Assembly: GCF_000003605.2 (NCBI RefSeq)
Contig: NW_003137823.1
Coordinates: forward strand, 776,044 to 821,786
Reading direction: 5' to 3'
Length of the DNA stretch: 45,743 bases
Source of the DNA: Saccoglossus kowalevskii
Taxonomy: Eukaryota > Hemichordata > Enteropneusta > Harrimaniidae
Under the pieces are notes generated by a model. That model saw only the letters and a program-made list of their open reading frames with translations. It ran no database searches and was not told where the DNA came from. The position numbers and the translations under genes were made by a program. Below, in pieces: positions 13,088-24,639 of the stretch. The stretch's first letter is position 1, and each line of letters begins with the position of its first letter.

Positions 13088-16000
13088 GTAGGCAGATCAA
13101 ACTTTAATTAAACCGCAAGTCCAATTGCTTTGATATGACATATATAGGTACTACATGTGGACCTCTCTCAGTTTTGTTCATTTCGTGATGATATCCTCAA
13201 TTCTCTAATTTTAGTGAATATTTTTGTAATTTTTGGTAAAAAAGTGATATTTTCCACTTCTTGTTGAAAACCGCAAGTCTGATTGCTTTGATACTATACA
13301 TATTGTTCATTTTCCAATGATATCTTCTGTTCTTTAATTGAAATGTGCATTGCTAACAGCGGAGCTATCTCAGCCGAGAGGCTGCTTGTTTTTATATTTT
13401 TTGTCCACCAAAAAAAACATAAAAATTGCTAAAAAAAGAAACGATCAGATGTGCAAATTCAAAGGAATCAGAGTTTATGACACTGTATTTAGTGTGGAGA
13501 AATTTCAATGGAATATAATGGAAACATATTATTACAGAAATACACCTCATTTATGTTTTGCATTGGGTTAAACATGAGGTGCAACATTTCAGAATGTTGT
13601 TTGTTGATCAATTATTGATACAAATTCCAATGTTACAAATATTTGTCAATTATGTTGGTGTGATTAATGTGAACTTTCTATTTTGTAATTAGTTTTAGTC
13701 CACATACCATGTACTTATAAACCAATCGGTATTATGGATTTAGGTCACAATCCTCAAACTGGTTAGGTTTTACATTTTTTTTCCTGTGCATTGGCATTGA
13801 CAAATCAGAGTTACTGAATTAAAATCATAGATCATTTTCAACATTCAAACTCTTGCCAATTTTCCATTTTGCTAAATTCCACTGCATAGTGGCAGATATT
13901 TGTCCCATGCTTTGTGTTTAATATGTCTAAAATGTGTGGTTTGTTTGCACAAAGATTTGAATTTGTACTCAGCAATGGCTGTGTCTTTATTTAAGCGCTT
14001 GTTTATTTGATTTATTCTGGTTTCTCTATAGCCACTGATTGGTAATGAACTTCTGAGTCCCACAAGTGAAAGTGGAACTGATGGGATGTCAATCAAAGAT
14101 GTCTGTGACCGGCTTCTCACACTGGAAGGTATCGACCAACACATGATACCTAAATATCAAGCCAGAGTCGCTGAAAACAATATTAATGGGCATGTCTTAC
14201 TTCAGTGTGACGTTGATGAACTCAAGAAGGTTCTGGGAATGACATTCGGCGATTGGCAACTATTCCGTGCAATGGTAATTAGGATACGGAACCAGGAAAG
14301 AATGAGATGCGGTGATTTCTGTGATGGAAGCGATATTGCTATGGCTGATATAGAAGGTCAGGAAGGTGGACATTTGAGAGTGCCTGGACCAGATAGCTTT
14401 TTAACACTGAGTTATGAAGAGTTAAGACCTATAAGTCTGTTAGCGTCCAACTCACCGAGGTCATCACCCAAGCTGGATGAGTCTCCTACAGCCAATCCAC
14501 CAGATGGACCGTTCAGTCAGAGTCATGATGGAGTGTCGGAAAACTTGCACCATAACGTGAACGTACAGTTTGATAAACTGCAATGCAGGACGATACCGAA
14601 CCATTCCAAAGAAGAGAAAAAGAAGCACGGGAAGTCTGTTGTGCTGAAGAATGTATCTGATGAAAACTTCGAACTGAATACTATTGTGATACATAGCAAT
14701 GGGAGTAACTCGACCAACAACTCTGCAAAAGACCTCCTGGCTGCTAAAAAGGAGAAGGATGAAGATATGACAGAGAACACATTAGCAAAGACAGACCAAG
14801 AACCTGAACCAGTCAGGGGCAGACCACATATCAACAAACCTAAAGGAAAGCCCAGTAACATGGCATATACCATGTCATACATAAGCGATTTCTCAAGTGC
14901 TGAGAGCCTCCAGAATATTCAAGACAGAGCAAATGGTCAGGACCACCTCCTTGATCATCAGAAAGACGGTCAGTTCCTGGAGGAGCTGCAGAAATTGAAG
15001 AAAAAGATGTCCCTCAGCAAGGAGAGTCTGAGCAAGAAAGGGGAGGAGGCTGATAATGAGATGTCCCCTCTTTTAACTCCAGTGGAAAAAAGAAAAATTC
15101 CAAAAGGTCGTCCTAAGTTACTGCGAAGTCTTGAGAGTCTAGACTTTGATACTGAAGATATCCCATTGATAGATGACAATGATGTGGAGGATAGTTTTAG
15201 AGAAGAAAGGGCAGAAAGCGAAGAGGGACAATTGGATGAAAATGGGATTGATAATCGAAGAGACACCCTTGCTGATGATGTGAACGGTGAAGAGCTGCAC
15301 ATTGTGGAGGACGAAGTACCGCAGCAGACTGCCAGTGGAGATGCAAATACATTTCTAAATGTCAGACCCAGAGTACCATCTAATGGATCAAATTTCTCAA
15401 GCGTTGAGAGAAAAGGTAAAGAGGTTGATCATTTGTTTAAATTTCTGGATAACGAGGAGAATAATTTTGGCAGTTCACGGCAAGATGGGGGAAATATTTC
15501 AGAGATGTTAGAGGTTGACCGCAATGGGAGAGAAAGGAGTAGCAGTATGGATGCTACAGTTGGATCAAACAGTGAAAGACGTAGCTCAATAAGTAGTATT
15601 CCGCTGGCTACGTCCCCAGATGAGGCAGAAGATGATGAGAGTGATGCTAAAGGGGTGGAAAGTGATTCTTTATCTTTGCAGAGTAAACTGGAAGATGTAA
15701 ATGAAGTATCACCTAGTCCATCGGAACCCACAGCTACGTCAACACCAGTGTCTCAGCTGGAGGCACAAGAAAGGAGGAAGCGTTTCAATAAACCCTCGCA
15801 GTCCATTCAGGGCTTTCCTGGTGAACAAGAAGCTGTGGCTGAAGCAAGACGACGCCCACCACTTAGAAGAAGTGCCTCTGCATCCAGTCCATACCGTCAT
15901 TCAGACACTTCAGCCATGACGTACTGGGGAACACAGCGACCACGTCTTAAAACTCTGGAAGAAAGTTTTGAGGAATACATTAGTGTCACCACAGCAACTA

Positions 16001-16281
16001 ACAAGAAAGTGCGGGATAAAGAACGTCTGACAACCAACACAAAGCCGTTTCATTTGTACAATGCACCGTTTCGTGGCAGTGGTTATGGGAGTCGTGCACG
16101 AGACAATCTCAAGCGTAGGTCTGCACCTCCAAACATGACCCAGCCGCTGGAATTGTCTATGCATGAGTTGTACATAGAAGCAAAGCCACCCAGCCCAGAA
16201 GACAAGGAAATTGAGACTATAACTTCCAAGATTACCCAAACCCAGAAGGAAGGAAGTCCTCGTCAAGATACCCATTGCTAA
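12861..16281 (+). CDS. KIDINS220: KIDINS220/ARMS, 3' part of the gene (two exons; 5' exons outside the window)
   Basis: KIDINS220 (ARMS) is a membrane scaffold with ankyrin repeats, a KAP NTPase domain with membrane spans, a SAM-like domain and a long cytoplasmic tail. It couples neurotrophin and ephrin receptors to downstream signalling. Only the part after the KAP domain is visible: 75 codons in exon 12861-13087 and 749 codons plus stop in 14032-16281, joined in phase 0. The diagnostic part is the SAM-like domain (about 14086-14300), with NINGHVLLQCDVDELKKVLG and FGDWQLFRAMV, which closely match vertebrate KIDINS220. A second conserved block, LSYEEL, follows at about 14407. The rest is acidic, Ser-rich and probably disordered. 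The protein ends RQDTHC rather than in the PDZ-binding end ESIL of the mammalian protein. The family call is secure; the missing N-terminus means the start is not in this window. Confidence 0.92.
13088..14031 (+). other. KIDINS220 intron with dispersed repeat family E
   Basis: The intron of 944 bp is bounded by GTAGGC and CTATAG. Its first third is repeat family E. The rest is AT-rich with no coding signal. Confidence 0.8.
13107..13400 (+). repeat. Dispersed repeat family E, copy 1
   Basis: Two internal subunits start AAACCGCAAGTC(C/T)(A/G)ATTGCTTTG and carry TGTTCATTT and GTGATATTTTC landmarks. The copy ends in GAGCTATCTCAGCCGAGAGG CTGCTTGTTT. A longer relative lies at about 24640-25250 with the same end (GCTATCTCAGCCAGAAGCTG). 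It begins about 20 bases downstream of the KIDINS220 donor site. Class unknown. Confidence 0.65.
14032..16281 (+). CDS. KIDINS220: KIDINS220 terminal coding exon (SAM-like domain and C-terminal tail)
   Basis: Acceptor TTTCTCTATAG at 14021-14031, then PLIGNELLSPTSESGTDG leading into the SAM-like domain that starts with the Met codon at 14086. That Met is internal: the frame is open and in phase with the previous exon. Stop TAA at 16279-16281. 749 codons: SAM (residues 19 to about 90 of this exon), LSYEEL block, basic/acidic low-complexity segments, an acidic patch DFDTEDIPLIDDND near 15150, a Ser-rich region near 15530-15610, an Arg-rich patch ARRRPPLRRSASASSPYR near 15850, then the tail. A large final exon fits the known gene organisation. 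Confidence 0.93.
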   Translation, partial: PLIGNELLSPTSESGTDGMSIKDVCDRLLTLEGIDQHMIPKYQARVAENNINGHVLLQCDVDELKKVLGMTFGDWQLFRAMVIRIRNQERMRCGDFCDGSDIAMADIEGQEGGHLRVPGPDSFLTLSYEELRPISLLASNSPRSSPKLDESPTANPPDGPFSQSHDGVSENLHHNVNVQFDKLQCRTIPNHSKEEKKKHGKSVVLKNVSDENFELNTIVIHSNGSNSTNNSAKDLLAAKKEKDEDMTENTLAKTDQEPEPVRGRPHINKPKGKPSNMAYTMSYISDFSSAESLQNIQDRANGQDHLLDHQKDGQFLEELQKLKKKMSLSKESLSKKGEEADNEMSPLLTPVEKRKIPKGRPKLLRSLESLDFDTEDIPLIDDNDVEDSFREERAESEEGQLDENGIDNRRDTLADDVNGEELHIVEDEVPQQTASGDANTFLNVRPRVPSNGSNFSSVERKGKEVDHLFKFLDNEENNFGSSRQDGGNISEMLEVDRNGRERSSSMDATVGSNSERRSSISSIPLATSPDEAEDDESDAKGVESDSLSLQSKLEDVNEVSPSPSEPTATSTPVSQLEAQERRKRFNKPSQSIQGFPGEQEAVAEARRRPPLRRSASASSPYRHSDTSAMTYWGTQRPRLKTLEESFEEYISVTTATNKKVRDKERLTTNTKPFHLYNAPFRGSGYGSRARDNLKRRSAPPNMTQPLELSMHELYIEAKPPSPEDKEIETITSKITQTQKEGSPRQDTHC

Positions 16282-18460
16282 TGGTGACCCAATATTATAG
16301 CTATACATAGTTGGCAATCTGTTAAAGGAAACATGCATGCATAGATCTCTGCTTGGGTTTGTGCTGTTGCGGCTCAGTGACTGCATGGGAGTGGTGTTCA
16401 TAAAACACATTGGCAGCTTCTGGCATCTTAGCAGGCAATTGTCCCAATAGTTTGCAAACATGCATACTTTTTTTCAATTCGCTTCAGTAATGGCTACGTT
16501 TGAATTAATGCATTCCTTGTCAGAACTCTGTTGATAAACAGCAAAGCAATTTATGGGATCCTTGTTGCTTAAAATTATTTATATACATTTTCTGGTAAAA
16601 ATAACATGTATATTTCCTGATAATAATATTTTCTATCAATTCATAGAAGAATTCCATAAATTGACTTTCCTCAATTTGGGGTGCACCTACGGAATGCAGT
16701 TGTCTTGTATATAAAACACAACAAACCTTTTTTTTTATATATAAATGCAGGCTCGTCATTTTTGCACGTTTTGCATTTTAGAATTTATTTTTAGTATATT
16801 AGAATAAAGCCTACGAGTAATTTCTGAGAGGAGGATGGTAGGGAACAATGTCAAACATACTTCAGGAAAACTTTCCTTGATTTGTCGTATACAGATAGAT
16901 GACTTTTGTTATTAAATGCTATCTTGTACATTATACAATCTACTACTTAGGTAGTTGTGCAACAATCATGATAATATCTATCACACCACACATGGCAGAT
17001 GAATTAGGAATTAACTTCGAATGAGTCTATGTGTTGCAGAATATTTTGCAAACCATTAACCCTGAATAATCTATTTTAACATTGTAGGTTTCAAATCAGA
17101 TCAAAATAGAGGGTAGGGGTGGGGGGATTGAGCTGTATTCATTTTAATACAATCATGACAAAACAACCATTTTTCTGAAAAATGTAATAAATATCTTATG
17201 AAGGTTAAGTTTGACATCAAGGCTGAAATTAACTTTAGTATCAGATTTAAGACATATTTGTCACTACCATCCTTCTTTGAAGCTTATAGGAATAGGAACA
17301 TAAATGATTTGTATTGGAATGGTGGAGAGTATAATTTTTGGGGCAGGATTATTGGAATGGTATATGAATGATGGGTTAAAAAGGCATGTGAGCTTTGACA
17401 TGCATATGCCAATTAATTAATGGCCACCATGTGAATGAAGGGTTACTTGTCCAGAGGAATTTCAACTTCCTCTGTCTTCTTAACGCTGTGGTCTTGTTTC
17501 TACCCACAAGTCACTGTCAACCTACGATGCTTTGCACATATTGTTTAAGGCACTCTCTATGTTACCGACTTGCCTTATTTTTAGATATATGTACTGATCA
17601 AATATAGGTTAAAACAATGTATGATCCGGACGCATTTCTACGTACTTGGATATAAACACTGCTGAAAAGTACCGTCTTGGATTGCTGTAGTTCATCTAAC
17701 TGATGAAAGCTAACCATTCCCTGGAAAAAATGGAAAACATGATTTTCATGTCCTAAAAACTTAGCTCATTGTGAAAAAGAGTTAAATAACTTAATTTCCT
17801 TGAGTGTGATGTAAATATTTTATTTGTTAATTTTGAAAATATGGACCGTTGATCAGCAAAACCTGATACAAGTACTGTGTACACATTTCTGTATATATCA
17901 TAATTTAATGAAAAATCAGGATCGCAAAGACTTTGAAAAATTGTTTTATGATTTAGGTTTTATTTTAGATTCAGAGAGATGTAATGTGTAACATGATTAT
18001 GTAATTTCATTCTTTATGGTATTCAAATTGTATGCAAATGATTTGACTTGTTTACCTAATTTTGATTGGCTGTATTTGATCACTGTATGTAAATATCTGA
18101 CATGATTGCCTGTGCTGTCCTACTGCATCACAGTATTCAAATTGTATAGAAATGTTTACACATCAAATCTATCTGAAGTGATTGTCGTCACTGACAATCT
18201 TATTATCAGAATGTACATTTTTCAGTTAAAATTAGAATTTTTAATTATGTTGAATTCAACTTGAAAGATTTTAGTTTTTGAAATGAGAATGGAATGATGA
18301 CCTGTAGCAGCTGCTTATGTTTGCTTTATTTCTAGTTGAGTGTCTGCTGCTCTGACATCTCGCATGTACCCATACACACTACTGAACTACAATGATATTG
18401 GCTTATTGAACCCATCACATTTCTCCCAATGAGGGCAGTACAAAATTACGAGAAAGATGT
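16282..18460 (+). other. KIDINS220 3' UTR and downstream sequence
   Basis: The 3' UTR must begin at 16282. The first AATAAA is at 16803-16808, which would give a UTR of roughly 540 bases. Further AATAAA words at 17187 and 18610 allow longer forms. Beyond that the sequence is AT-rich and I see nothing else. Confidence 0.5.
16803..16808 (+). terminator. Candidate KIDINS220 polyadenylation signal
   Basis: First canonical AATAAA downstream of the KIDINS220 stop codon, in the sense orientation. Usage cannot be judged without transcript ends. Confidence 0.4.
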
Positions 18461-18787
18461 ATTCTCGGGGGCGGAGCTAAATCACAAGATGTTCCACGTT
18501 GCTAAGATGCAAACCACTGTACCATGTATTTCTATGGGCTCTGCACGAGCTAGTGTGGAATGCCGGTCAAAGAGAAGGTGAAAATAGCTAAATTCAAGAA
18601 AACGGCACAAAATAAACTTTGAAGTAATCCTGGACAACCAAATTTATATATGTTGGACATGTGGGTGTGATCTTGTTACACTGTTCAGGGGAGTCTCAAT
18701 AATCATCCCAAAGTACTGTTTTCTGAAAGTTTTCGTCCTTTTCACTGTGATGGTTGCCAGGCAGTGAAAATGTCTGCCCCCGAGAAT
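18461..18787 (+). mobile_element. TIR family C element (MITE-like), best-preserved copy
   Basis: Inverted ends TTCTCGGGGGCGGA and CTGCCCCCGAGAA, both flanked by TA, which is the target duplication of Tc1/mariner-like elements. The interior has no transposase frame. Related copies: 9022-9321 (reverse), about 29770-30078 and about 38378-38696 (both plus). The flanking A of the TA overlaps the start coordinate by one base. Confidence 0.75.
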
Positions 18788-20432
18788 AATGAAAAAAAAA
18801 TAACCAATTGTAGAGGGCAGTATACAATATAAACTTTTTGTACAAGAGCATTGAAAATGACTAGAAATGAAGTTAATTTGTTATTATGGTGCTTAAGATT
18901 TTTTTTTGTCCATGCTGTAAATCAAAGATTACATGTTTGTTTTTTTAATCTGATTATTTTCAATTGTTGAACATTTGTAGAGTGATCACTTGTTAGTTAA
19001 TTTAAGACACAAGAAAGTATATGTGGTATCTCTGTGATGTAATGGTGCAGTATAAATTTGAAAGCTGTTTCAATTTCATATGTGAAATGATTAACTATCT
19101 TCAATATCTGCATTACACTTACCGGTGTTGATATTTTTTATGAATCATTAGTTTCAGCATTTTATTTCATGTGCATATTGCCATGCTTTGAATTAGGATA
19201 ATCTGTACTACAGATAAGAAATTCCATGTCTAGAGGTTTTCATGAGATATGCTTTTGGAATTTGTGAATTTGTATAGAAAACTTGCTCTGTGTAACAAAA
19301 TGAAGGCTGAGTTAGTATTTTCTGAATTATTGTGCCATATCACACTCACTGCAGGCAGTCTGGCATAGTAAACTTTGTTGATAAATTCTACAACTATTTC
19401 AATACATAAAACAATGTATTTTGTATTTTGTAAATATACTTTTTAAGTTGTTTCATGATTGGTAGTTTTTATCAGCAGAAGTTTTATTTTAATAATAGTA
19501 ATTGTAGTCTGAACATGAAAATATTCATAGTTCTAGCATGAGCTTTTATTACATTTTAAAAGAACAGAAGTTCATGTACATAATATTAGATTTGAATTTT
19601 AAGAATGATTATTGTTTTAATCAAAATTCTGTCAGTATTCGTTTACAGAGTTGACTGCTCGTAACTAGACGGGAAGCGTGTGGCACCAACAGCAAATATA
19701 TCATACTCCATAATTTATGTGAGGTGTGCACAGGAACGCTGAAATACCATGAGGTATAAATTAATCCTGATTGGTTGGTTGCATTTTTAAAAATAACCAG
19801 TCAGAGTTATCTTTGAAATCACATGTCCCTCTTACTTGAGTGAGTTGAAAATACAGCAGTTATGGATATTACCCATAAGTACACTAAAATATTTGTATTC
19901 TGTATTTTAAGTTCAGCAATGTCAATATAAACTGAAAGATAAATGTAGCATATACATATGTATAGCAGCAGGGTTTTTAGACGGTCAGTCAATCAAAAGA
20001 AATGTGCTTTTTATTTTGGCAGATAATGAAGAATTATTTACCGGTCAAGAAATCGTGAAATAAGGAGTGCAGTGGAAACAATGATGCAGGGTAGAAGCGA
20101 TTCAGACAGTGAGCTATACTTTTACTAGTAATGTAAACTTGTGTTGGTGTTTAATGTACTCAAAATCTGTCTTGCACCAAAGTCACCCTCTCTTAAGGTT
20201 CTGCTATTTGACAGCTAAAGCTATTTCTAATCAATCTTGTTTTATTACGTTTATATTCAAATTTGTACATCACACTTATATTTTAATGGTCAGAAGTAAA
20301 TTTTCTTTGTGATTGGTTGAGTAGTACTATTTCATAAACACTGTCCATTAATTAATAATTATAATTTGAACTGACTGCATAAGATTATAATATTTAGTTT
20401 CTGCATCTACTGTTAAAAGTACATGTCTGTGA
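18788..20432. other. AT-rich intergenic DNA
   Basis: No coding or repeat signal that I recognise, apart from short A and T runs. Confidence 0.5.
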
Positions 20433-20603
20433 TACTGTAAAATACATTATTTTAACTGGAATTAATTTTTACTGATTCTTGATGAATATAAAACATGAGA
20501 TAAAAAAAAAAGGTATTTCACTGGATTTTATTTTCACTGATTCATCACTTCAGTGAAAACGGCCACAAAAAGTTCCAACTGAAAATAAGGTACTTTTACA
20601 GTA
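20433..20603. mobile_element. TIR family B element (MITE-like), copy 1
   Basis: Ends TACTGTAAAATAC and GTACTTTTACAGTA are inverted repeats, with TA at each edge. The interior repeats the motif TTTTCACTGA in both orientations, so the element is largely palindromic. Three related copies lie in MOSPD2 introns (about 36290-36433, 39593-39797 and 43793-44005). About 170 bp, non-coding. Confidence 0.72.
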
Positions 20604-21560
20604 TGTGAAATCCAGATCCTTTTGGGGGTGGTTTTGGTAATACAAGACTTCCAACATGTGAACCAGGCTGGTAGTTAACATATCTAACGGTAATTTGATT
20701 CAGCTTGGTTCCCCAAGATAAACACTCCCATAAAATGCATTATAAGCATAATATCATACTTACTGGTTGGTTGCCTTTGCTTTTAGAGTGTTGCATGTCA
20801 AATACTAACAGTTAGCCTGGTCAGAGAGAATTGAAAATTATGGTTTATTTCCAGAATGCGTTATATACATTTATAGTATAACTCCTATTCCTGTGTTGCT
20901 TTTATGTCAGTGCAAACTTCAGACATTACTTAGTTCCTTGGTTAACAGAATTGGAACAGCAATGCATGACGTGATTTATTGTAGTCAAGATAATAATATT
21001 TTAATTACTTTAGTCAATAAATGGTGAAATATGTCATCAGTATAGCTTACAACATATACCCTGCTTACAAACACCACATCGTTCAGATTCGATTTTTGGC
21101 CATGTTACTCGGAAAGGTTTTCAACTAAATGTTGCTGACAAAACAACTTCAAGCATGAAATCTTCTGATATGGTTATCATATACTGGTTGGACATAAGAT
21201 AGTAGAAATAGTTATGTCGTCCCAAGTACATGTTTAAGACTTGGTAGCCATGCATGTGTAATACAGAAGTACGACTTACGGTATGGTAATATTTGGTCAT
21301 GCAAATAGGTTTTATAATAGAAAACTGTTGCCATTCAATATTCTTTATCACATTCACTCTGAGGAATCAGCATGTCCTGTTTTTACTTGTTGATTATGAT
21401 ACTGATGTTGATAACTCTTGTGAGTAAGATGCATTATTGTCTTGATGGCGGTACTAATGGTAAAAATGAGATAAGTCTTAATGGTGAAAGCAGGAACTTT
21501 TGTTGTTTTTGTGATTGTGGTCCTGGTGTTAGATATGTCATTCTTGTGTCATAGTGGCTT
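20604..21560. other. AT-rich intergenic DNA
   Basis: No supported gene. The open frames here are short and unlike known proteins. Confidence 0.5.
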
Positions 21561-22240
21561 TGTGTTAACTCATGGGTGCGAGACATGTCATCCTTGTGTT
21601 AACTCACGGATGCGAGACATGTCATCCTTGTGTTAACTCATTGTAGTGAGTTATGTCAACCTTGTGTTTACTCATTGTAGTGAGATATATCATCCTTGTG
21701 TTAACTCATTGTAGTGAGATATGTCAGCCTTGTGTTAAGTCATTGTAGTGAGTTATGTCAACCTTGTGTTTACTCATTGTAGTGAGATACATCATCCTTG
21801 TGTTAACTCATTGTAGTGAGATATGTCAACCTTGTGTTAACTCATTGTAGTGAGATATGTCATCCTTGTGTTAAGTCATTGTAGTGAGTTATGTCATCTT
21901 TGTGTTTAATAACTCATTGTAGTGAGACATGTCATCCTTGTGTTAACTCATTGTAGTGAGACATGTCATCCTTGTGTTAACTCATTGTAGTGAGATATGT
22001 CATCTTTGTGTTAACTCATTGTAGTGAGATATGTCAACCTTGTGTTAACTCATTGTAGTGAGATATATCATCCTTGTGTTAACTCATTGTAGTGAGATAT
22101 GTCATCTTTGTGTTAACTCATTGTAGTGAGATATGTCAACCTTGTGTTAACTCATTGTAGTGAGATATATCATCCTTGTGTTAACTCATTGTAGTGAGAT
22201 GTGTCATCCTTATGTTAACTCATTGTAGTGAGATATGTCA
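21561..22240. repeat. 34-bp tandem array, about 20 copies
   Basis: The unit is close to GTGTTAACTCATTGTAGTGA followed by GATATGTCATCCTT. Copies vary at TCATCC/TCAACC, GAGATATG/GAGTTATG and TTAACTCA/TTTACTCA. One copy carries a small insertion (TTTAATAACTCA, about 21905). Each unit holds a short inverted repeat, CTCA-TTGTAG-TGAG. The first two units differ most (GGGTGCGAG, GGATGCGAG), as usual for array edges. Confidence 0.92.
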
Positions 22241-24600
22241 TGGTGATGATGGTCTTACCATAAAGGTGAAAAGAGTAAACCCCCCCCCCCCCCAAGCAGG
22301 ATGTATATAATACCATGCTGTCTGTCTTTCTACTGGCAAAGGCAACTCCAGTACAATATGGTACATTCACTCACAGCTTTCCTTGAGTGCTGGCTGCTGT
22401 AGGCCCATTTTTTATTGTGAACTGCTCTTTGTTTATTTCTTGTTCAAATTAATTGAATTTACTGTTTGTAGTATTTTAGAGACTGTTATTTTGAATGGAA
22501 TTCATTTAGTGTTTTAGAGACTGATGTTCTAAATAGGAATCATATAGTGTTTCCGAGATTGTTATCCAGAATAGGAATCATTTAGACTTATTGAAAATTC
22601 TGTTCTATTCAAATTTACAAGTATTGTATATTTTAAACTATAATTGTATATGTTATATACTATTTCAAGAACTGCTTCATATTAAGTTCACTGACTTTGT
22701 TTTGTTTGTATATTTTAGATTGCGTCATAATTTTTAAATTATTGTGTTTTTATTTCAAAATTATTCAACATTAATCCCATTGATTTAGGGAGTCTATAAG
22801 ATTGATTTGCCATGCCCTGTCACATTGTTCATTTTATTACCCATAATTCTGTCTGGTTTGATTCATCACTCACCCTGACAAAAATACATTTATGTCATCG
22901 GGTCAGATTGACGTTGAATTATTTTTCTACGATGACATACTGCTTTCCAAAAATAATGAAATGTTTAGGAAAAATGTGGATATTTATTACATTTTACTCA
23001 TTCCTGGAGCATTGACTATCCACCATCTTTGATGTTAACAGTACTAGAACACAATATTAGTTGATTAAGCATGATAATGCTAACCACACTTGTGTCTCAT
23101 ATAATGATATCAAAAATTCAAATGTTTGCAGGGGAGGTCGAAGACAATATAAAATGTTCAAAAAATCAAATTAAAATGGCAACCTGATGTTAAAATCTCA
23201 CAGAATTATCGTCATTTCTTCATTCAAAACGCCCTCTATCACTGAAAATGGTTCTTTAGACTGTCACTGGCAAGTGTTGTTATGATGAATGAAGTGCTCT
23301 GTTGAAATCTGTGAAGGTGGCATTTGTTTTCACATTTCTTGACTACAAGGCGGTATTGTAGGTAATCAATAGTAGTGTACAATGGTTCAAATCATAATTT
23401 TACATTATTTTGCTGAAGGATGAAGTGCATTAAATTTGTGATGAAAATAATGCTATTATTTCTCAATTATATATATATTGTTGTTACTTTTGTTTTAATG
23501 AATATGAATGCAACAGTTTTCCACAATGCCTTTTGTCAAGTTGTCTTTATTCCACTAGAACTTTCAGACTTTTCATTGATATGTTTAATGGGATTGATTC
23601 TCTGTTAAGAGTGTATCCAGACACTATTATTATAGACGCATGTTTTGTCAAGCGTTGTTATAATTATTACACATGTTAGAAAATGTTATCAAGAAAGGTT
23701 TCTAGCTGAAGAAAAAAATGGAAATAAAAAAAAAATCTATTTTTCAAGCTAATGATTGTTCTTTTTGTATATTTATTTTATAGAATTGTTTATCCCTAAC
23801 TATAGAAACCAAAAATCCATGTGGAATTCTCCTCGTTATAACTTGCTCCACAAATGCCTAGAATCTATGTAGTTTTCTACTCACTATACCTCAGTCCACT
23901 AATGCCTAGGTACAATGCTATTAATATCTTGTATGATGTCAGTTTAGAAGCTACACACACACATAATTAGTGATAACTATACTGATACAATCTCTGATGT
24001 TTGACTCGTGCTCACAATCAATCAAATTTATACAATCAATACCAGACCACAATTGTTAATTATGAGCAGTGTACCTAGGCATTTGTGCCGCAGAGGTCTT
24101 GTTTCTAAGCTTAACTATAGAGGGCACTCTTTATATGGGAATATAGTCGCCCCCAACATTGTACAAATATGGGTCAGTGGATACCCTGTTCACAACAATC
24201 TGTGATCCTGTCCATTACATTGTTGACTTGCAGTTTACAGTGAGTTATTCAAAATGGAAACTTACTTCATATACAAGACCAAAAAAGCATTTTTCTGTGC
24301 ATAATTTAAAGTGACAAAAGCTATGATTTTGAACTTTAAATACAGCCACATAAAGATGACCAAATATTTGTTTAGAGACAATTGCATGGCTGAAGTGATC
24401 TTATAAACAAGGCTATGTCCCATAAAATAGGTGTTAAAACCAAGGTTAGAGTAGTTGCCATTTTGTTGAAATCAGTTATGTGATGAGATGACCACAAGGA
24501 CAAATAAAATCATCAGAGAGGCTTAACTTATTTGACATTTTGCCAAGGGCCCCTGGAAAGTTGTCATTTAATGTAATCTCCGAGGTTTGCTTTATAAAAT
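22241..24600. other. AT-rich intergenic DNA
   Basis: A 14-base poly-C run lies at 22280-22293. Nothing else recognised: no coding signal on either strand. Confidence 0.5.
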
Positions 24601-24639
24601 AGAGGGTGCCTGCCTTGGTGAGACCTTTTTATCTTTGCT

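Noticed and set aside
14523..15731. Several minus-strand frames over 100 codons opposite the large exon
   Set aside because: They are antisense shadows of the KIDINS220 terminal exon, with Ser/Leu-rich composition typical of reversed acidic coding sequence.
15910..16461. 183-codon minus-strand frame
   Set aside because: It runs antisense over the KIDINS220 end and 3' UTR and has no recognised domain or conserved start.
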